Assembly: GCA_000934455.1 (NCBI GenBank)
Contig: KN882305.1
Location: 81,085-111,363 of the forward strand
DNA from: Apostichopus parvimensis
Lineage: Eukaryota > Echinodermata > Holothuroidea > Aspidochirotida > Stichopodidae
Direction of reading: 5' to 3'
DNA length: 30,279 nucleotides
Shown: in pieces, positions 22,801 through 29,772 of the stretch
Position numbering within the stretch: the first letter of the stretch is position 1
Layout of the letters: every line of letters starts with the position of its first letter
Notes under the pieces: model-generated
Told to the model about the DNA's origin: nothing
The model's database searches: none
The model's input: the letters and a program-made list of their open reading frames with translations, nothing else
Position numbers and translations under genes: made by a program

Positions 22801-25800
22801 AACACCTGATTAATAAAAATAGTGGAATGGTCTAACAAATCCTCAGTCAGTCATGGTCTGTTACCAATGACTTCCATCAAGCTAGGCTGTCATAAAATTA
22901 ATCCTTAAATTTAAAAACTTTGTTATTAAAATGAACTGAAAGACCTTTTGAAAATACTTTTGAGCAATTTTGAGAAGTACTCTCCAAGATGAAAGTACTA
23001 AAATGTTGCCTGCTACTGACTATGAATGGGTCAATATAGGCAGACAGGAGGACGAGCAAATTTAATACCTTTGACGGGGAAAAAAAGGAATACCCTACTT
23101 TCTTGTCAACCTACCATCCCTCCTCCATTACCGCTTAACTTCCCCAAATAAAACCCTGACCTTTATAAACCGGTTACCTACCACCACCATTGTTTTTTCA
23201 TTAAATCTTTTTCTTTTCAATTTTGAAGTTTTAGCAATTAGACAATACTTTTTTTGGTGGCTTACCCCTGAGTAGCTGGAAACATCATTGAAGGGCCTAA
23301 GTCTTTTTATTCTGTATGATCTCTCAGCCAGCTCATCTGTCTCCATCTTGGTTCCCTTCTTGGCTCTCTTCTTCTTCTCTCTCATGAGAATGTCGTGAGA
23401 AACCTTCTTGAATCTCACTTTCAGATGATCTCCCTCTGTACCACTGGTATGCTGGAATGCTTGGTATATTAACAGCTCCTCGTCAACGATGGCCTGAAGG
23501 GACATTAAAAGTTATGGTAGACAATCGAAATAACACAAAGCGAGACAAGAATTTTTCAAAGTTCAGAGCAATGTAAATTAGCGGGTGTTTAAAGCGTTAC
23601 AGATCATCTGTTATACGCAAATAATGCTGGAAAATTAAATAATGGTCACACATGTCCGAACTTCAGCATGCATTTAAACATAACCACAACATGTGATTCG
23701 AAAGGTTAGAACCTCAGGAGATGGTATGCTTGAAAGCTGCTAGAACTTGTTTAACAGTTTAAATTTGGATGATCTCGTATGACCTCTACTGACGACCTTT
23801 AGCTATTTGGTCTAAACTATAATGTTCAAGTGGTGTGATTACAGTAAAGCTTATCAAATTTCATAACTGTTCCTCATCCAACAAGAGGTTTTGAGAGCTT
23901 TCTAAATCAAATTCATGTCATAAGACATATACCCATCTACCAATAAGAGGTATAAGCTTAGTTCAACTCGGGTTCATAGTAAGGTTTACAACACCATAAG
24001 GTTAACAACAGCATAAGGTTAACAACAGCGTACTGTTTGCAACAGCATAAGGTCTACAACAGCGTAAGGTTAAAACAGCGTAAGCATTACAACAGCATAA
24101 TGTTTACAACAGCGTAATGTTTACAACAGCGTAAAGTTTACAACAGCATAAGTTTTACTACAGTGTAAGGGTTACAACAGCATATGGGTTACAGTAGTGT
24201 AAGGGTTACAACAGCGTAAGGGTTAAAATAGTGTAAGGTTACAACAGCATGAGGTTTACAACAGCGTAAGGGTTACAACAGAGTGGTAATCATCTTCTTA
24301 TCCTTGGCAACGACCTTTCTGGGACATTTCTTGATTTTTAGCTTCTTTGAGGTGCAAGATAAAACTATTTTTATTAAACTGTATGAGATCTTTGGAAGGG
24401 AAAAAAACAATCATGTGAATGTCAGAAGGTCGGAGGGAAAGGCCGAATAGGGAGAGTATATATTTAATGAGTCAAATTTCCATGGGATGTTGATCTCTCT
24501 TTAACTTTTAACATGGGGGATGGGGAGGGTTAAGGTAACAGTTAAATAACTGAATCTTCACTCCCACTACCACTTGATATGCCAAACTATTCAACTCACC
24601 ATGAGGTATGGCCTGCTTTTCTTGCTTCCCATTCCCACTAGGAGAATTTCTTTCACAACAGGTAACATTTCATGAGACTGTTGCTGTTGTTCTGCACTGA
24701 AAGAAGAAACAAACAAAAATATGGGCTAAAGAATTTCCACAAATACGATTAAACCATTCGATATAAGTATACTTAAGGAGTTAAACAATACTTTCTTTTT
24801 CTTAAGAATTTCCCAGCAATAATTGAATAGATGTTGTGTAAATCAGTTTTCAAGAAAAATTCAAAATCGGACTCGTATGAGCATTGAAGGGGAAATGAAT
24901 ATTGGAAGGTTCAAACTTCAGCAATCTGTTTGGCCAATGATTTTGAAATTGGTCGAAAATAATTTTTCTTTCCAAATGTTGAAAGTTGAAGAAAGAAACA
25001 CCTTAGTGGGCCAATAAAAACAAAACATTTCTAACTTATTGTTTTTGTTGTAAGGTTCTATTTGTGTCTCTGAAGTGGGGAGCAGTGGGGGGGGTGATTG
25101 ATATTCACCTGGTAGTGATGACCACACTGTCAACGAGTAAACGGTGAGCCATTGAGAAGCTTCTGACCAGGAAAACTGGTGCAAAATCAGGTAACTTCAG
25201 AATCTGCAGAATTAATGTAAAAGATAAATGCGATCGACAAAAAAAATAAGAAAAAATGAAATGAATGAAAACTTTTGACCATGTGAAAAATTATTCACTA
25301 AAAGTGGAAACATTGTGCATATTACATCGCATTGCATAATTTCAGAGATATTCCAGAAAATTTATTTTTCCCTTTGTGAAATCCAAAAATATTCATATCG
25401 AATTCCTATTTTATGCTGCTCTTGCACTAAACATTCAAAACAATATAAAACGAAAAGGAAGTTATTCTTTTGAAAGATAACAACTCTGTGTTGTACAAAC
25501 TGTACTATACAAAACTGCACACAGAATGAAACATAGTTGTGCAGCCTTGTTTACCATATCACTACATTAACTGTTAGACACTTAAAAATCGCTTACCTCT
25601 AACACACCATTCTCTCGACAAACTGCACACCAATGTGTAGGTTCAGTTTGGCGTTGAACATCTGTCTCTGGTGCTTGCTCTCTGAATAAACAGTAAATGA
25701 AAACAATCTATGAGTACAATTGAAAAATTTCATTAAATTTTTAAATCGTGTAATTCTGGGTATTGCAGAGCGTTAATCATTTCTTTAACAATGATATTAC

Positions 25801-28800
25801 ATATTATATATAATAAGTCACTGCTAGAAATGGTTTCGATCCATTTGTAACATTTTTCACAAATACGTTGATTTTGAATAATTGCCATTTCTGTATAGAC
25901 CAAAAGTGGTAACATGATTCAAACTGAACCCACCCACACTTTCACTAAACATCAAGAACTTTGTCCTCTATTTGTCTTCTAAACTCCCCAATTTTTTACC
26001 TTGTACTACTGTTTGTTATTTTATATAAAAAATCCAGTCTCTTTCAAAACCAGGAAAGACCTTTCTAACCATTTCACCACACATAATTAATTGTCACAAT
26101 ATGTAGTACCATTGACAAAGTTGTCAGTTTTCTGCATTTATGTAAATTCTATGTTAAATTTTTTGGAAGAAGCAAAAGCTTACCTTGTTGATTCTTTCAT
26201 GGTTTCTGCGGTCATCAGCTTGGGTTCAGTTGGTCCGTAGAGTAATTCATCTTCGTCATCTACCGTACTATCAGAAAATCATTTTAATGATAATTTTAAT
26301 AATAATTTTCAATATTTTTAAGAATAATTTTTAAAATAATTTTAAAAACTACAAATTGTCTCTTCAAAATACATCAACTATAAATGTTGTAGGTCCCTAA
26401 AGAAAAATTATTTGCATAGCAGGGGCAATTTTTAAGAGAATTGACTGCTTCTCTCTTGAAGAAAACAAAACCTGAAATTGTCCTTACAAGTTTCCGAACA
26501 GCAGAGTTGGTGGTTCAATAAGAACTGTAAAATTAGCTTCCTGATGGTTTAGCTTTCAGAGAGATCTCTAGTCATCTAACGATCAAAGAATCTCTTATAA
26601 ATCACGCCTGCAAAGCCGACTGTTTGAAATACAATCAGTTTGAAATACAATCAGTTTGAAATACAATCAGTTTGAAATACATCTAACGGTCTCAGAATCT
26701 CTTATAAATCATACCTGCAAAGCCGACTGTTTGAAATACAATCAGGGCTGTGTTGTACAGTACCCAACTTTAGTCAAGTTCTAATATCGCTTATAGTTAC
26801 ATTACTGTTAACTTAGTGTTAGTACTTGTTGCAACTATGTAGCCCGCGTTACACAGTGTTTTCCTGCCGGGCTATTGAGGCTAATGTGGCCATCAATCAT
26901 GATTTGCCATCAAAACAATATTATCGATATGATGCATCCAAAAGTGTCATGTGCAATGATGCTTACTATATGTGTACTCTTTTTATTGTGCGTAGCCTAC
27001 AAACAGTGATATTTTTGAACGTCACAAAGATCTTTTTAAAATCGGTGCAATTTTGTTTGCCGGTGGGAAATTATACTTTCGTTGCACAAATGGGACAATC
27101 CTAATTATTTTGGGCTTCAGTCCAGAGGTCAAAGGTCTTCTATAAATATCTCTTACATACCTTAATGACATGGCCATCATCGCAAGCTCAGCGATCACTT
27201 TTCATGATAGAAAGAAAACACACCCCCATCAAAATTGAAGGGGAAAACAAAAATTACCTTTGCTTGTTTTCCTCCTCAGACGTGTCATCTTTCTGTCCTT
27301 TGTTTGAGCCTGTTGTTGTCGCCATTTTGGACTGGGATTTACTGCTCGTTGCGAACATGCCACTGACGTCCTTGTACGCTGTGATGGCGATAATTCTCGA
27401 GCTCTGGCAAGAAAAGGCAACCAAAGAGGATTGGTGAATGCTTTGTGACACCTCAAGAACCAGTAACAGGTCACAGAATTCAGCAGCTGTGACTGAAGGC
27501 ATCATACAGGCACATACAGGCTATCTCTGGGCACATTCCAGTAATACTATCTGGCAGTTTCACAAAATGGAAGTTTGGGCGCAGGTTTACATTTCAGTAC
27601 CATCTTGTTTTGTAACATTTTCTTACTTTTGTTTTCTTTTTCTCCGAAAAGCCAGATACACATACTATATGTCCGCAACTTATCAATGCAATTTGCATTA
27701 ACTTTGTCACAAATCTGGGTGATGACATATTTTTGAATTTTAACAATAATAAACAGTAACTAGAAATCATGTGTAAAAGTAAGTTTGCCTGACGTTTAGA
27801 TCGTAGCAGGATCTTCTTCAAAGGCTAAATGACAAGTAACAGTAACAGAAGGGACAAAAACACGCACATAATACAGACAGGTTAATGAGCATGGTGAACA
27901 CAAAGAGATAGATGTAAGGGCTAGAAATCATAACAAATATAGGCTTCAATGATTGTCATATTAATGAATGACTCATTTATCATTGAATCACGACGTAGAA
28001 TCTTGTGGTTAGAGTGCAGGGTATTCGATTTCAACAAATGGATCGCTCAAAAAGTTTTGCAGAGTTACAGAGCAACGTAGCAGAGAGAATTACAGCAAAC
28101 AACGTAACGGCAGAATCTGAAGTTTAAGTCAAACACCGCACTTAATTTAAAGCAATTTACAGCTTTTAGCTGGTATTTTGCAGATTTTTCAGCATGGCTA
28201 ACAAGATTCAATTTCACAACAAGATCACTACAAAAAGTGCTTTTTTTCTTGATAATCTAAAAGAATTTTAAATAAACCAATAAATCCTCCTAATAGTCCT
28301 AATGGTCACTTGCTAATCGACTGAAAATTCACTAGCAAGTCCAAAATAAACATTGATGTAACATTGAAGTATTTGTACATGCACTGTACATGAAGATGTA
28401 ACAAGTACATGAAGATGTAACAGTGAAGTAACATTGATGTAACATTGAAGTAACTGAAATACTTCAAACCTTTTATCCTTTTGCTTTATGTATCTAAATT
28501 TTGATCTTATGGCCTATGCTTATAGCCTATCCTCACCTGATTGACTTGCGGCTTTTGTATGCTTAACCTGTGACCTTTGCCCTGTTTTTCAGAGGTCAAA
28601 GTAAGGAGAATCAGATCACCCTGTTGGCTCATGATCACAACATAAGGGTCAGCGGCGCTGCAGGATACTATGGGAGAGCCGATGTCCAATGGAATGTGCT
28701 GAAGCTGCTTCACTGAAACGGGACGGAAAAGGCATGGTTACCATGGATACTCAGCAGGAATTTGAATATCCATACCAAGATTATCTGGATTCTCGATAAA

Positions 28801-29772
28801 ACCCAGATCAAATATCCAACTACTCATTGCTGTAGGCACATTAGTCTTTTGGTATGAGTACCACAACATGAGATTGAGTACAAGTCAAATTCTGCTTGAT
28901 GTGAGTACCAGTATTGGGTACAAGAACGATTTCAAGTCTCTAAGCGCAAGTAGGATTATGCATCCTTGCACTAGTATCTCTACTTGACTTCCAAAATATC
29001 CTTAGTACAAGTTTCAGTACCGGTGTGCGTAGAATACAACAGGAGTACAGACTCACTCACTACAAGTCTGTTGGATGTGCATTGCCTTTTACTTAAAGTA
29101 TATATCACTTTGATTTGACATACCTGGACAGTGACGTGACAAACTTGTTCACACAAAAGACTAAATGCTGTGGTACTTTATAAGGTACCAGATCATGAAA
29201 TACAACATAGTATGTACATTCAATTAACATAAAACTACAGTAAAGGACATTGAATTTATCTAGATTTTTTGTCATCACATCCAGACACCCTCTGTACTAA
29301 CATGTCCAGATCATTTCAAGTTTCACTGTGTAATTAAGACTACATTTACTTCTACAAATTACTTTTGCTCTTAAAAATGGTGAATATTTTTTTTTCTTAA
29401 ACAAGGCAACTTCTCACTAAGTGGTTCAAGCTGTCAAATATAGGGGCAATACAAAATGGTAAGGCACTAAAATTTGTCCAGGTTTTAAAAATTGTTCATT
29501 CATTTCAGATTATTCCTACACCCTTCACACCATCATTCTAAAAAAATATCATATCACAAGAAAATAATGATGTATATACACTATCTCCTATGATTGTTTA
29601 GAAAACACTAAAGAGGAAAAGTCCACCAACCTCCTTTCAGTAACCTTACACCCATGGGTGATACTTGTACGATGTGGTCATTGTTGCCAAGGTTACCGGC
29701 AAAGACTGTCGATGCCTGGGTGCTAAACCCACTTTCGTCAACCTCTGCGATTTCTTGACCTGTCCTTAAAAT
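10753..29772 (-). CDS. CPSF1: CPSF1 (CPSF160), C-terminal part: 22 exons, 5' end beyond the window
   Basis: Scaffold subunit of the nuclear cleavage and polyadenylation specificity factor. In the known complex it holds WDR33 and CPSF30, which read AAUAAA. Join on the minus strand: 29772-29631, 28712-28537, 27403-27258, 26267-26184, 25681-25597, 25203-25109, 24696-24600, 23493-23266, 22303-22151, 21574-21458, 20826-20736, 19597-19513, 18771-18639, 18002-17934, 17418-17335, 16462-16286, 15148-15082, 14821-14774, 13140-12982, 12386-12257, 11967-11829, 10800-10753. Total 2553 nt, 850 codons plus TAG. All introns are GT-AG and all phases match. Landmarks: [122 protein letters not shown] and a C-terminal [15 protein letters not shown]. 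The CPSF_A domain spans roughly visible residues 480-810; a lysine-rich patch near residue 310 matches the position of the human nuclear localisation signal. No damage is seen. Confidence 0.97.
11226..11342. repeat. AGAGTTTGAAAAAAA minisatellite in the last CPSF1 intron
   Basis: About seven imperfect units of 14-17 bp (GAGTTTGAAAAAAA). On the transcribed minus strand it is a pyrimidine-rich array, about 430 nt upstream of the terminal exon's acceptor. The rest of the intron (10801-11828) shows nothing else. Confidence 0.85.
11829..11967 (-). CDS. CPSF1: CPSF1 visible exon 21
   Basis: Acceptor GTTTTTCAG|A, donor GATCAG|GTTAGC. Encodes [40 protein letters not shown] and IGTNADQ, the C-terminal helical domain (human [32 protein letters not shown]). 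Confidence 0.97.
12257..12386 (-). CDS. CPSF1: CPSF1 visible exon 20
   Basis: Acceptor TGTTTTTAG|CT, donor CCTCCAG|GTATGT. Encodes [40 protein letters not shown] and A(S/R). This is the highly conserved end of the CPSF_A domain (human [25 protein letters not shown]). Confidence 0.97.
12982..13140 (-). CDS. CPSF1: CPSF1 visible exon 19
   Basis: Acceptor TGATTCAG|CT, donor TTTTTCT|GTAAGT (T at -1, compensated by a strong intron side). Encodes [35 protein letters not shown] and [20 protein letters not shown] matches human KESFGGMRLLRR; the middle is the variable part of this region. Confidence 0.93.
13141..14773 (-). other. Largest CPSF1 intron, 1633 nt
   Basis: No extra exon is needed between visible exons 18 and 19, since their phase-1 ends join correctly. 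The intron holds a G-run block at 13455-13479 (GGGGGTGGGGTGGGGGG on the plus strand, C-rich in the transcript) and an AAATAA microsatellite at about 13806-13832. Small plus-strand open frames at 13933-14621 look like background. Confidence 0.7.
14774..14821 (-). CDS. CPSF1: CPSF1 visible exon 18 (48 nt)
   Basis: The smallest internal exon, phase 1 both sides. Acceptor TTTCGCAG|CT, donor GCAGAGG|GTAAGA. Encodes [16 protein letters not shown], matching human VSDRDRNLMVYMYLPE. Too short for an ORF search to find; placed by homology and phase. Confidence 0.93.
15082..15148 (-). CDS. CPSF1: CPSF1 visible exon 17
   Basis: 67 nt. Acceptor ATTATTACAG|GAT, donor TTCTTAG|GTATGT, phase 1 out. Encodes [20 protein letters not shown] and FL (human [20 protein letters not shown]). 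Confidence 0.95.
15661..15691 (-). promoter_or_regulatory. G-quadruplex-capable run on the CPSF1 transcript strand
   Basis: The plus strand is CTCCCTCCCCTCCCCCTCCC and continues in the same pattern. The pre-mRNA therefore carries seven G runs of 2-5 separated by single A, well beyond the G3N1-7 rule for a quadruplex. It sits inside the intron between visible exons 16 and 17, downstream of the SINE in the transcript. A structural effect is inference. Confidence 0.6.
15949..16252 (-). mobile_element. tRNA-derived SINE in a CPSF1 intron
   Basis: Read on the minus strand it starts GCGTGGTGGCCAATTGG. It has an A box TGGCCAATTGG (16244-16234) and a B box GGTTCTATTCC (16200-16190), then a body with CCTTGGGCAAGATGC, a 3' tail part containing AAAGCGCTATATTAAAAGC, and a 12-nt A tail (T run 15949-15960 on plus). 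This head-body-tail order is typical of tRNA-derived SINEs widespread in marine animals. I see no clean target duplication, so it is probably old. Its 5' end is only 34 nt from the 5' splice site of visible exon 16, in the same orientation as the gene. Confidence 0.8.
16286..16462 (-). CDS. CPSF1: CPSF1 visible exon 16
   Basis: 59 codons, phase 0. Acceptor TATTAAAAG|GTT (purine-rich, weak), donor AGCAGG|GTGAGT. I chose this acceptor over the downstream GGACAG because it restores [20 protein letters not shown], colinear with human [20 protein letters not shown]; then [20 protein letters not shown] and [16 protein letters not shown]. Confidence 0.95.
16463..17334 (-). other. CPSF1 intron between visible exons 15 and 16
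   Basis: 872 nt. Holds a short repeat near its 3' splice site (TTAAATAGATGTTTTTGTCT-type units, 16618-16692) and one copy of a hairpin repeat at 16935-16997. Otherwise nothing is recognised. Confidence 0.6.
16935..16997. repeat. Hairpin repeat, copy 1, with 10-bp inverted ends
   Basis: ATAAAAGTTA at 16935-16944 and TAACTTTTAT at 16988-16997 are exact inverse copies. They enclose ACATTTCAGTCCTAGCAGGA followed by TCTTCTGCAGAG. The core GTCCTAGCAGGATC-TTCT recurs at 27789-27825 and 29991-30025. Confidence 0.6.
17335..17418 (-). CDS. CPSF1: CPSF1 visible exon 15
   Basis: 84 nt, phase 0. Acceptor CATCCTCAG|CTT, donor CAAAAG|GTAAGA. Encodes [20 protein letters not shown] and LLTSIGQK, matching human [20 protein letters not shown] and LVSAIGQK. 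Confidence 0.96.
17419..17933 (-). other. CPSF1 intron between visible exons 14 and 15
   Basis: 515 nt. A short C-rich patch lies at 17796-17820. No feature beyond the splice sites is recognised. Confidence 0.6.
17934..18002 (-). CDS. CPSF1: CPSF1 visible exon 14
   Basis: 69 nt, phase 0. Acceptor CCTTTCAG|ATT, donor CTAAAG|GTAAGG. Encodes [20 protein letters not shown], nearly identical to human [20 protein letters not shown]. Confidence 0.97.
18003..18638 (-). other. CPSF1 intron between visible exons 13 and 14
   Basis: 636 nt. Contains a GAAGAAGAAGAAG microsatellite at 18131-18147 and a purine-rich stretch to about 18235. No exon or element is recognised. Confidence 0.6.
18639..18771 (-). 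CDS. CPSF1: CPSF1 visible exon 13
   Basis: Acceptor CCCTGCAG|A, donor GGAAAG|GTAAAC. Encodes [39 protein letters not shown] and [13 protein letters not shown] and [11 protein letters not shown] fit the CPSF_A/DDB1-type blade pattern (human HVTCMKTV, AAGTCLMQGED-like). Confidence 0.93.
19287..19404. repeat. 35-bp minisatellite in a CPSF1 intron
   Basis: About three near-identical 35-bp units (GTGTGTGGTAGTAGCAGTAG followed by TGTAGGGTATTACCT). The middle unit differs by a single base (GTATTAGC for GTAGTAGC). It lies between visible exons 12 and 13, about 110 bp from the donor of exon 12. Confidence 0.9.
19513..19597 (-). CDS. CPSF1: CPSF1 visible exon 12
   Basis: Acceptor TCTTTCAG|AT, donor ACTAA|GTGAGT (the exon ends in A, an off-consensus -1 base). 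Encodes [20 protein letters not shown] and NWDVIPNT, the start of the CPSF_A domain (human FSIQLISPVSWEAIPN). Confidence 0.93.
19598..20735 (-). other. CPSF1 intron between visible exons 11 and 12
   Basis: 1138 nt. AT-rich, with a TTTTATTTTT-rich section at 20115-20165. Nothing else is recognised. Confidence 0.6.
20736..20826 (-). CDS. CPSF1: CPSF1 visible exon 11
   Basis: Acceptor CCTCACAG|ACT, donor GAGAG|GTGAGA, phase 1 out. Encodes [20 protein letters not shown] then a glutamate-rich [10 protein letters not shown], corresponding to human [20 protein letters not shown] and EEKEFETIER. Confidence 0.94.
20827..21457 (-). other. CPSF1 intron between visible exons 10 and 11
   Basis: 631 nt. 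No repeat, exon or RNA gene recognised. Confidence 0.6.
21458..21574 (-). CDS. CPSF1: CPSF1 visible exon 10
   Basis: 39 codons, phase 0. Acceptor CTCTTTAG|GCT, donor AGCAAG|GTATGG. Encodes [20 protein letters not shown] and [19 protein letters not shown], matching human [20 protein letters not shown]. Confidence 0.96.
21575..22150 (-). other. CPSF1 intron between visible exons 9 and 10
   Basis: 576 nt. No repeat, exon or RNA gene recognised. Confidence 0.6.
22151..22303 (-). CDS. CPSF1: CPSF1 visible exon 9
   Basis: 51 codons, phase 0 both sides. Acceptor TATCTGTCAG|GTT, donor AAGATG|GTGAGA. Encodes [40 protein letters not shown] and GFLYFNKM; one of the most conserved parts. Sequence resembling its 3' splice site recurs in the tandem array just upstream in the gene. 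Confidence 0.97.
22304..22970. repeat. Tandem array derived from the 3' end of a CPSF1 intron
   Basis: The sequence directly upstream of visible exon 9 (AATAAAGATAGTGGAATGGT on plus, with CCTGACA beside it) is repeated about eight times between 22440 and 22845. Units of about 37 and 52 bp form a roughly 88-bp higher-order unit. A flanking block starting CAGTCATGGTCTGTTACC and ending TTTTGAGCAAT occurs on both sides (22350-22440 and 22849-22969), so the array sits inside a local duplication. Copies of the acceptor (TTTGTCAG on minus) recur at 22552-22554, 22679-22681 and 22769-22771. Confidence 0.85.
23266..23493 (-). CDS. CPSF1: CPSF1 visible exon 8, with the likely nuclear localisation patch
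   Basis: The longest exon here (228 nt, 76 codons). Acceptor CCCTTCAG|GCC, donor TCAGGG|GTAAGC. Encodes [30 protein letters not shown] and AKKGTK, then [11 protein letters not shown]. The basic stretch sits where human CPSF1 has its annotated nuclear localisation signal (REKKPKPSKKK). Confidence 0.97.
23981..24286. repeat. 16-17-bp minisatellite in a CPSF1 intron
   Basis: About 18 imperfect units of the form ACAACAGCGTAAGGTTT between visible exons 7 and 8. Units vary at CGT/CAT and in the last three bases. On the transcript strand the unit reads AAACCTTACGCTGTTGT and contains no consensus donor. Confidence 0.9.
24600..24696 (-). CDS. CPSF1: CPSF1 visible exon 7
   Basis: Acceptor TTCTTTCAG|T, donor CTCATG|GTGAGT. 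A Gln-rich start ([10 protein letters not shown]) replaces the variable human linker; then [20 protein letters not shown] aligns with human [20 protein letters not shown]. Confidence 0.95.
24697..25108 (-). other. CPSF1 intron between visible exons 6 and 7
   Basis: 412 nt. A G8 run at 25088-25095 lies 14-21 nt from the donor of exon 6 (C-rich in the transcript). Otherwise nothing recognised. Confidence 0.6.
25109..25203 (-). CDS. CPSF1: CPSF1 visible exon 6
   Basis: Acceptor TTCTGCAG|ATT, donor ACCAG|GTGAAT. Encodes [20 protein letters not shown] and [11 protein letters not shown], matching human [25 protein letters not shown]. Confidence 0.95.
25204..25596 (-). other. CPSF1 intron between visible exons 5 and 6
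   Basis: 393 nt, AT-rich, no feature recognised. Confidence 0.6.
25597..25681 (-). CDS. CPSF1: CPSF1 visible exon 5
   Basis: Acceptor TTTATTCAG|A, donor TTAGAG|GTAAGC. Ends with [18 protein letters not shown], matching human EPTHWCLLVRENGTMEI. The first part ([11 protein letters not shown]) is a charged linker. Confidence 0.94.
25682..26183 (-). other. CPSF1 intron between visible exons 4 and 5
   Basis: 502 nt, AT-rich, no feature recognised. Confidence 0.6.
26184..26267 (-). CDS. CPSF1: CPSF1 visible exon 4
   Basis: 84 nt, phase 2 on both sides. Acceptor TCTGATAG|T, donor ACAAG|GTAAGC. Encodes [11 protein letters not shown], the conserved acidic motif (TVDDEEEMLYG in human), then a variable [12 protein letters not shown] linker. 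Confidence 0.93.
26574..26746. repeat. Tandem duplication with an internal 16-bp repeat
   Basis: A block starting ATCTAACG and running through TCTTATAAATCA, CCTGCAAAGCCGACTG and TTTGAAATACAATCAG appears at about 26574-26638 and again at 26682-26746. Between them TTTGAAATACAATCAG is repeated head to tail three more times. It lies in the intron between visible exons 3 and 4. The rest of that intron (26747-27257) has a modestly GC-richer patch near 26840 with no recognised gene. Confidence 0.85.
27258..27403 (-). CDS. CPSF1: CPSF1 visible exon 3
   Basis: Acceptor TTGCCAG|AGC, donor CAAAG|GTAATT. Begins [17 protein letters not shown], matching human ITLCLYRDLSGMF, then enters a polar Ser/Thr/Lys linker ending EEENKQ. 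The linker is poorly conserved, as in other animals. Confidence 0.93.
27789..27825. repeat. Hairpin repeat, copy 2
   Basis: CTGACGTTTAGATCGTAGCA is followed by GGATCTTCTTCAAAGGC. GATC(G/C)TAGCAGGATC is a near-perfect hairpin with a short loop. Same orientation as the copies at 16953 and 29991. It lies in the intron between visible exons 2 and 3. Confidence 0.6.
28352..28457. repeat. Short degenerate tandem repeat (GATGTAACATTGAAGTAAC)
   Basis: Imperfect units of ACATTGATGTAACATTGAAG and TACATGAAGATGTAAC occur twice or more each in the 1133-nt intron between visible exons 2 and 3. No other feature is recognised there apart from hairpin copy 2. Confidence 0.7.
28537..28712 (-). CDS. CPSF1: CPSF1 visible exon 2
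   Basis: Acceptor GTTTCAG|TGAAG, donor AATCAG|GTGAGG. The phase-1 junction rebuilds GTG, giving [16 protein letters not shown]; then [13 protein letters not shown] and [12 protein letters not shown]. All align with the human propeller sequence without gaps worth noting. Confidence 0.96.
28713..29630 (-). other. CPSF1 intron between visible exons 1 and 2
   Basis: 918 nt. A degenerate GAGTAC/GGTAC-rich stretch occupies 28855-29055 (many TGAGTACAAG-like words). No exon or RNA gene is recognised. Confidence 0.6.
29631..29772 (-). CDS. CPSF1: CPSF1 visible exon 1
   Basis: 47 codons plus one base. Acceptor TTCTCCAG|ATT, donor GGAG|GTTGGT. Encodes [19 protein letters not shown] through [14 protein letters not shown], part of the central beta-propeller region and almost colinear with human CPSF1 (ILQTGQEIMELDTSGF). 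The exon before it is outside the window. Confidence 0.95.

Noticed and set aside
22593..22838. 81-codon minus-strand open frame with repeated [20 protein letters not shown]
   Set aside because: It only reflects the tandem array in the CPSF1 intron.
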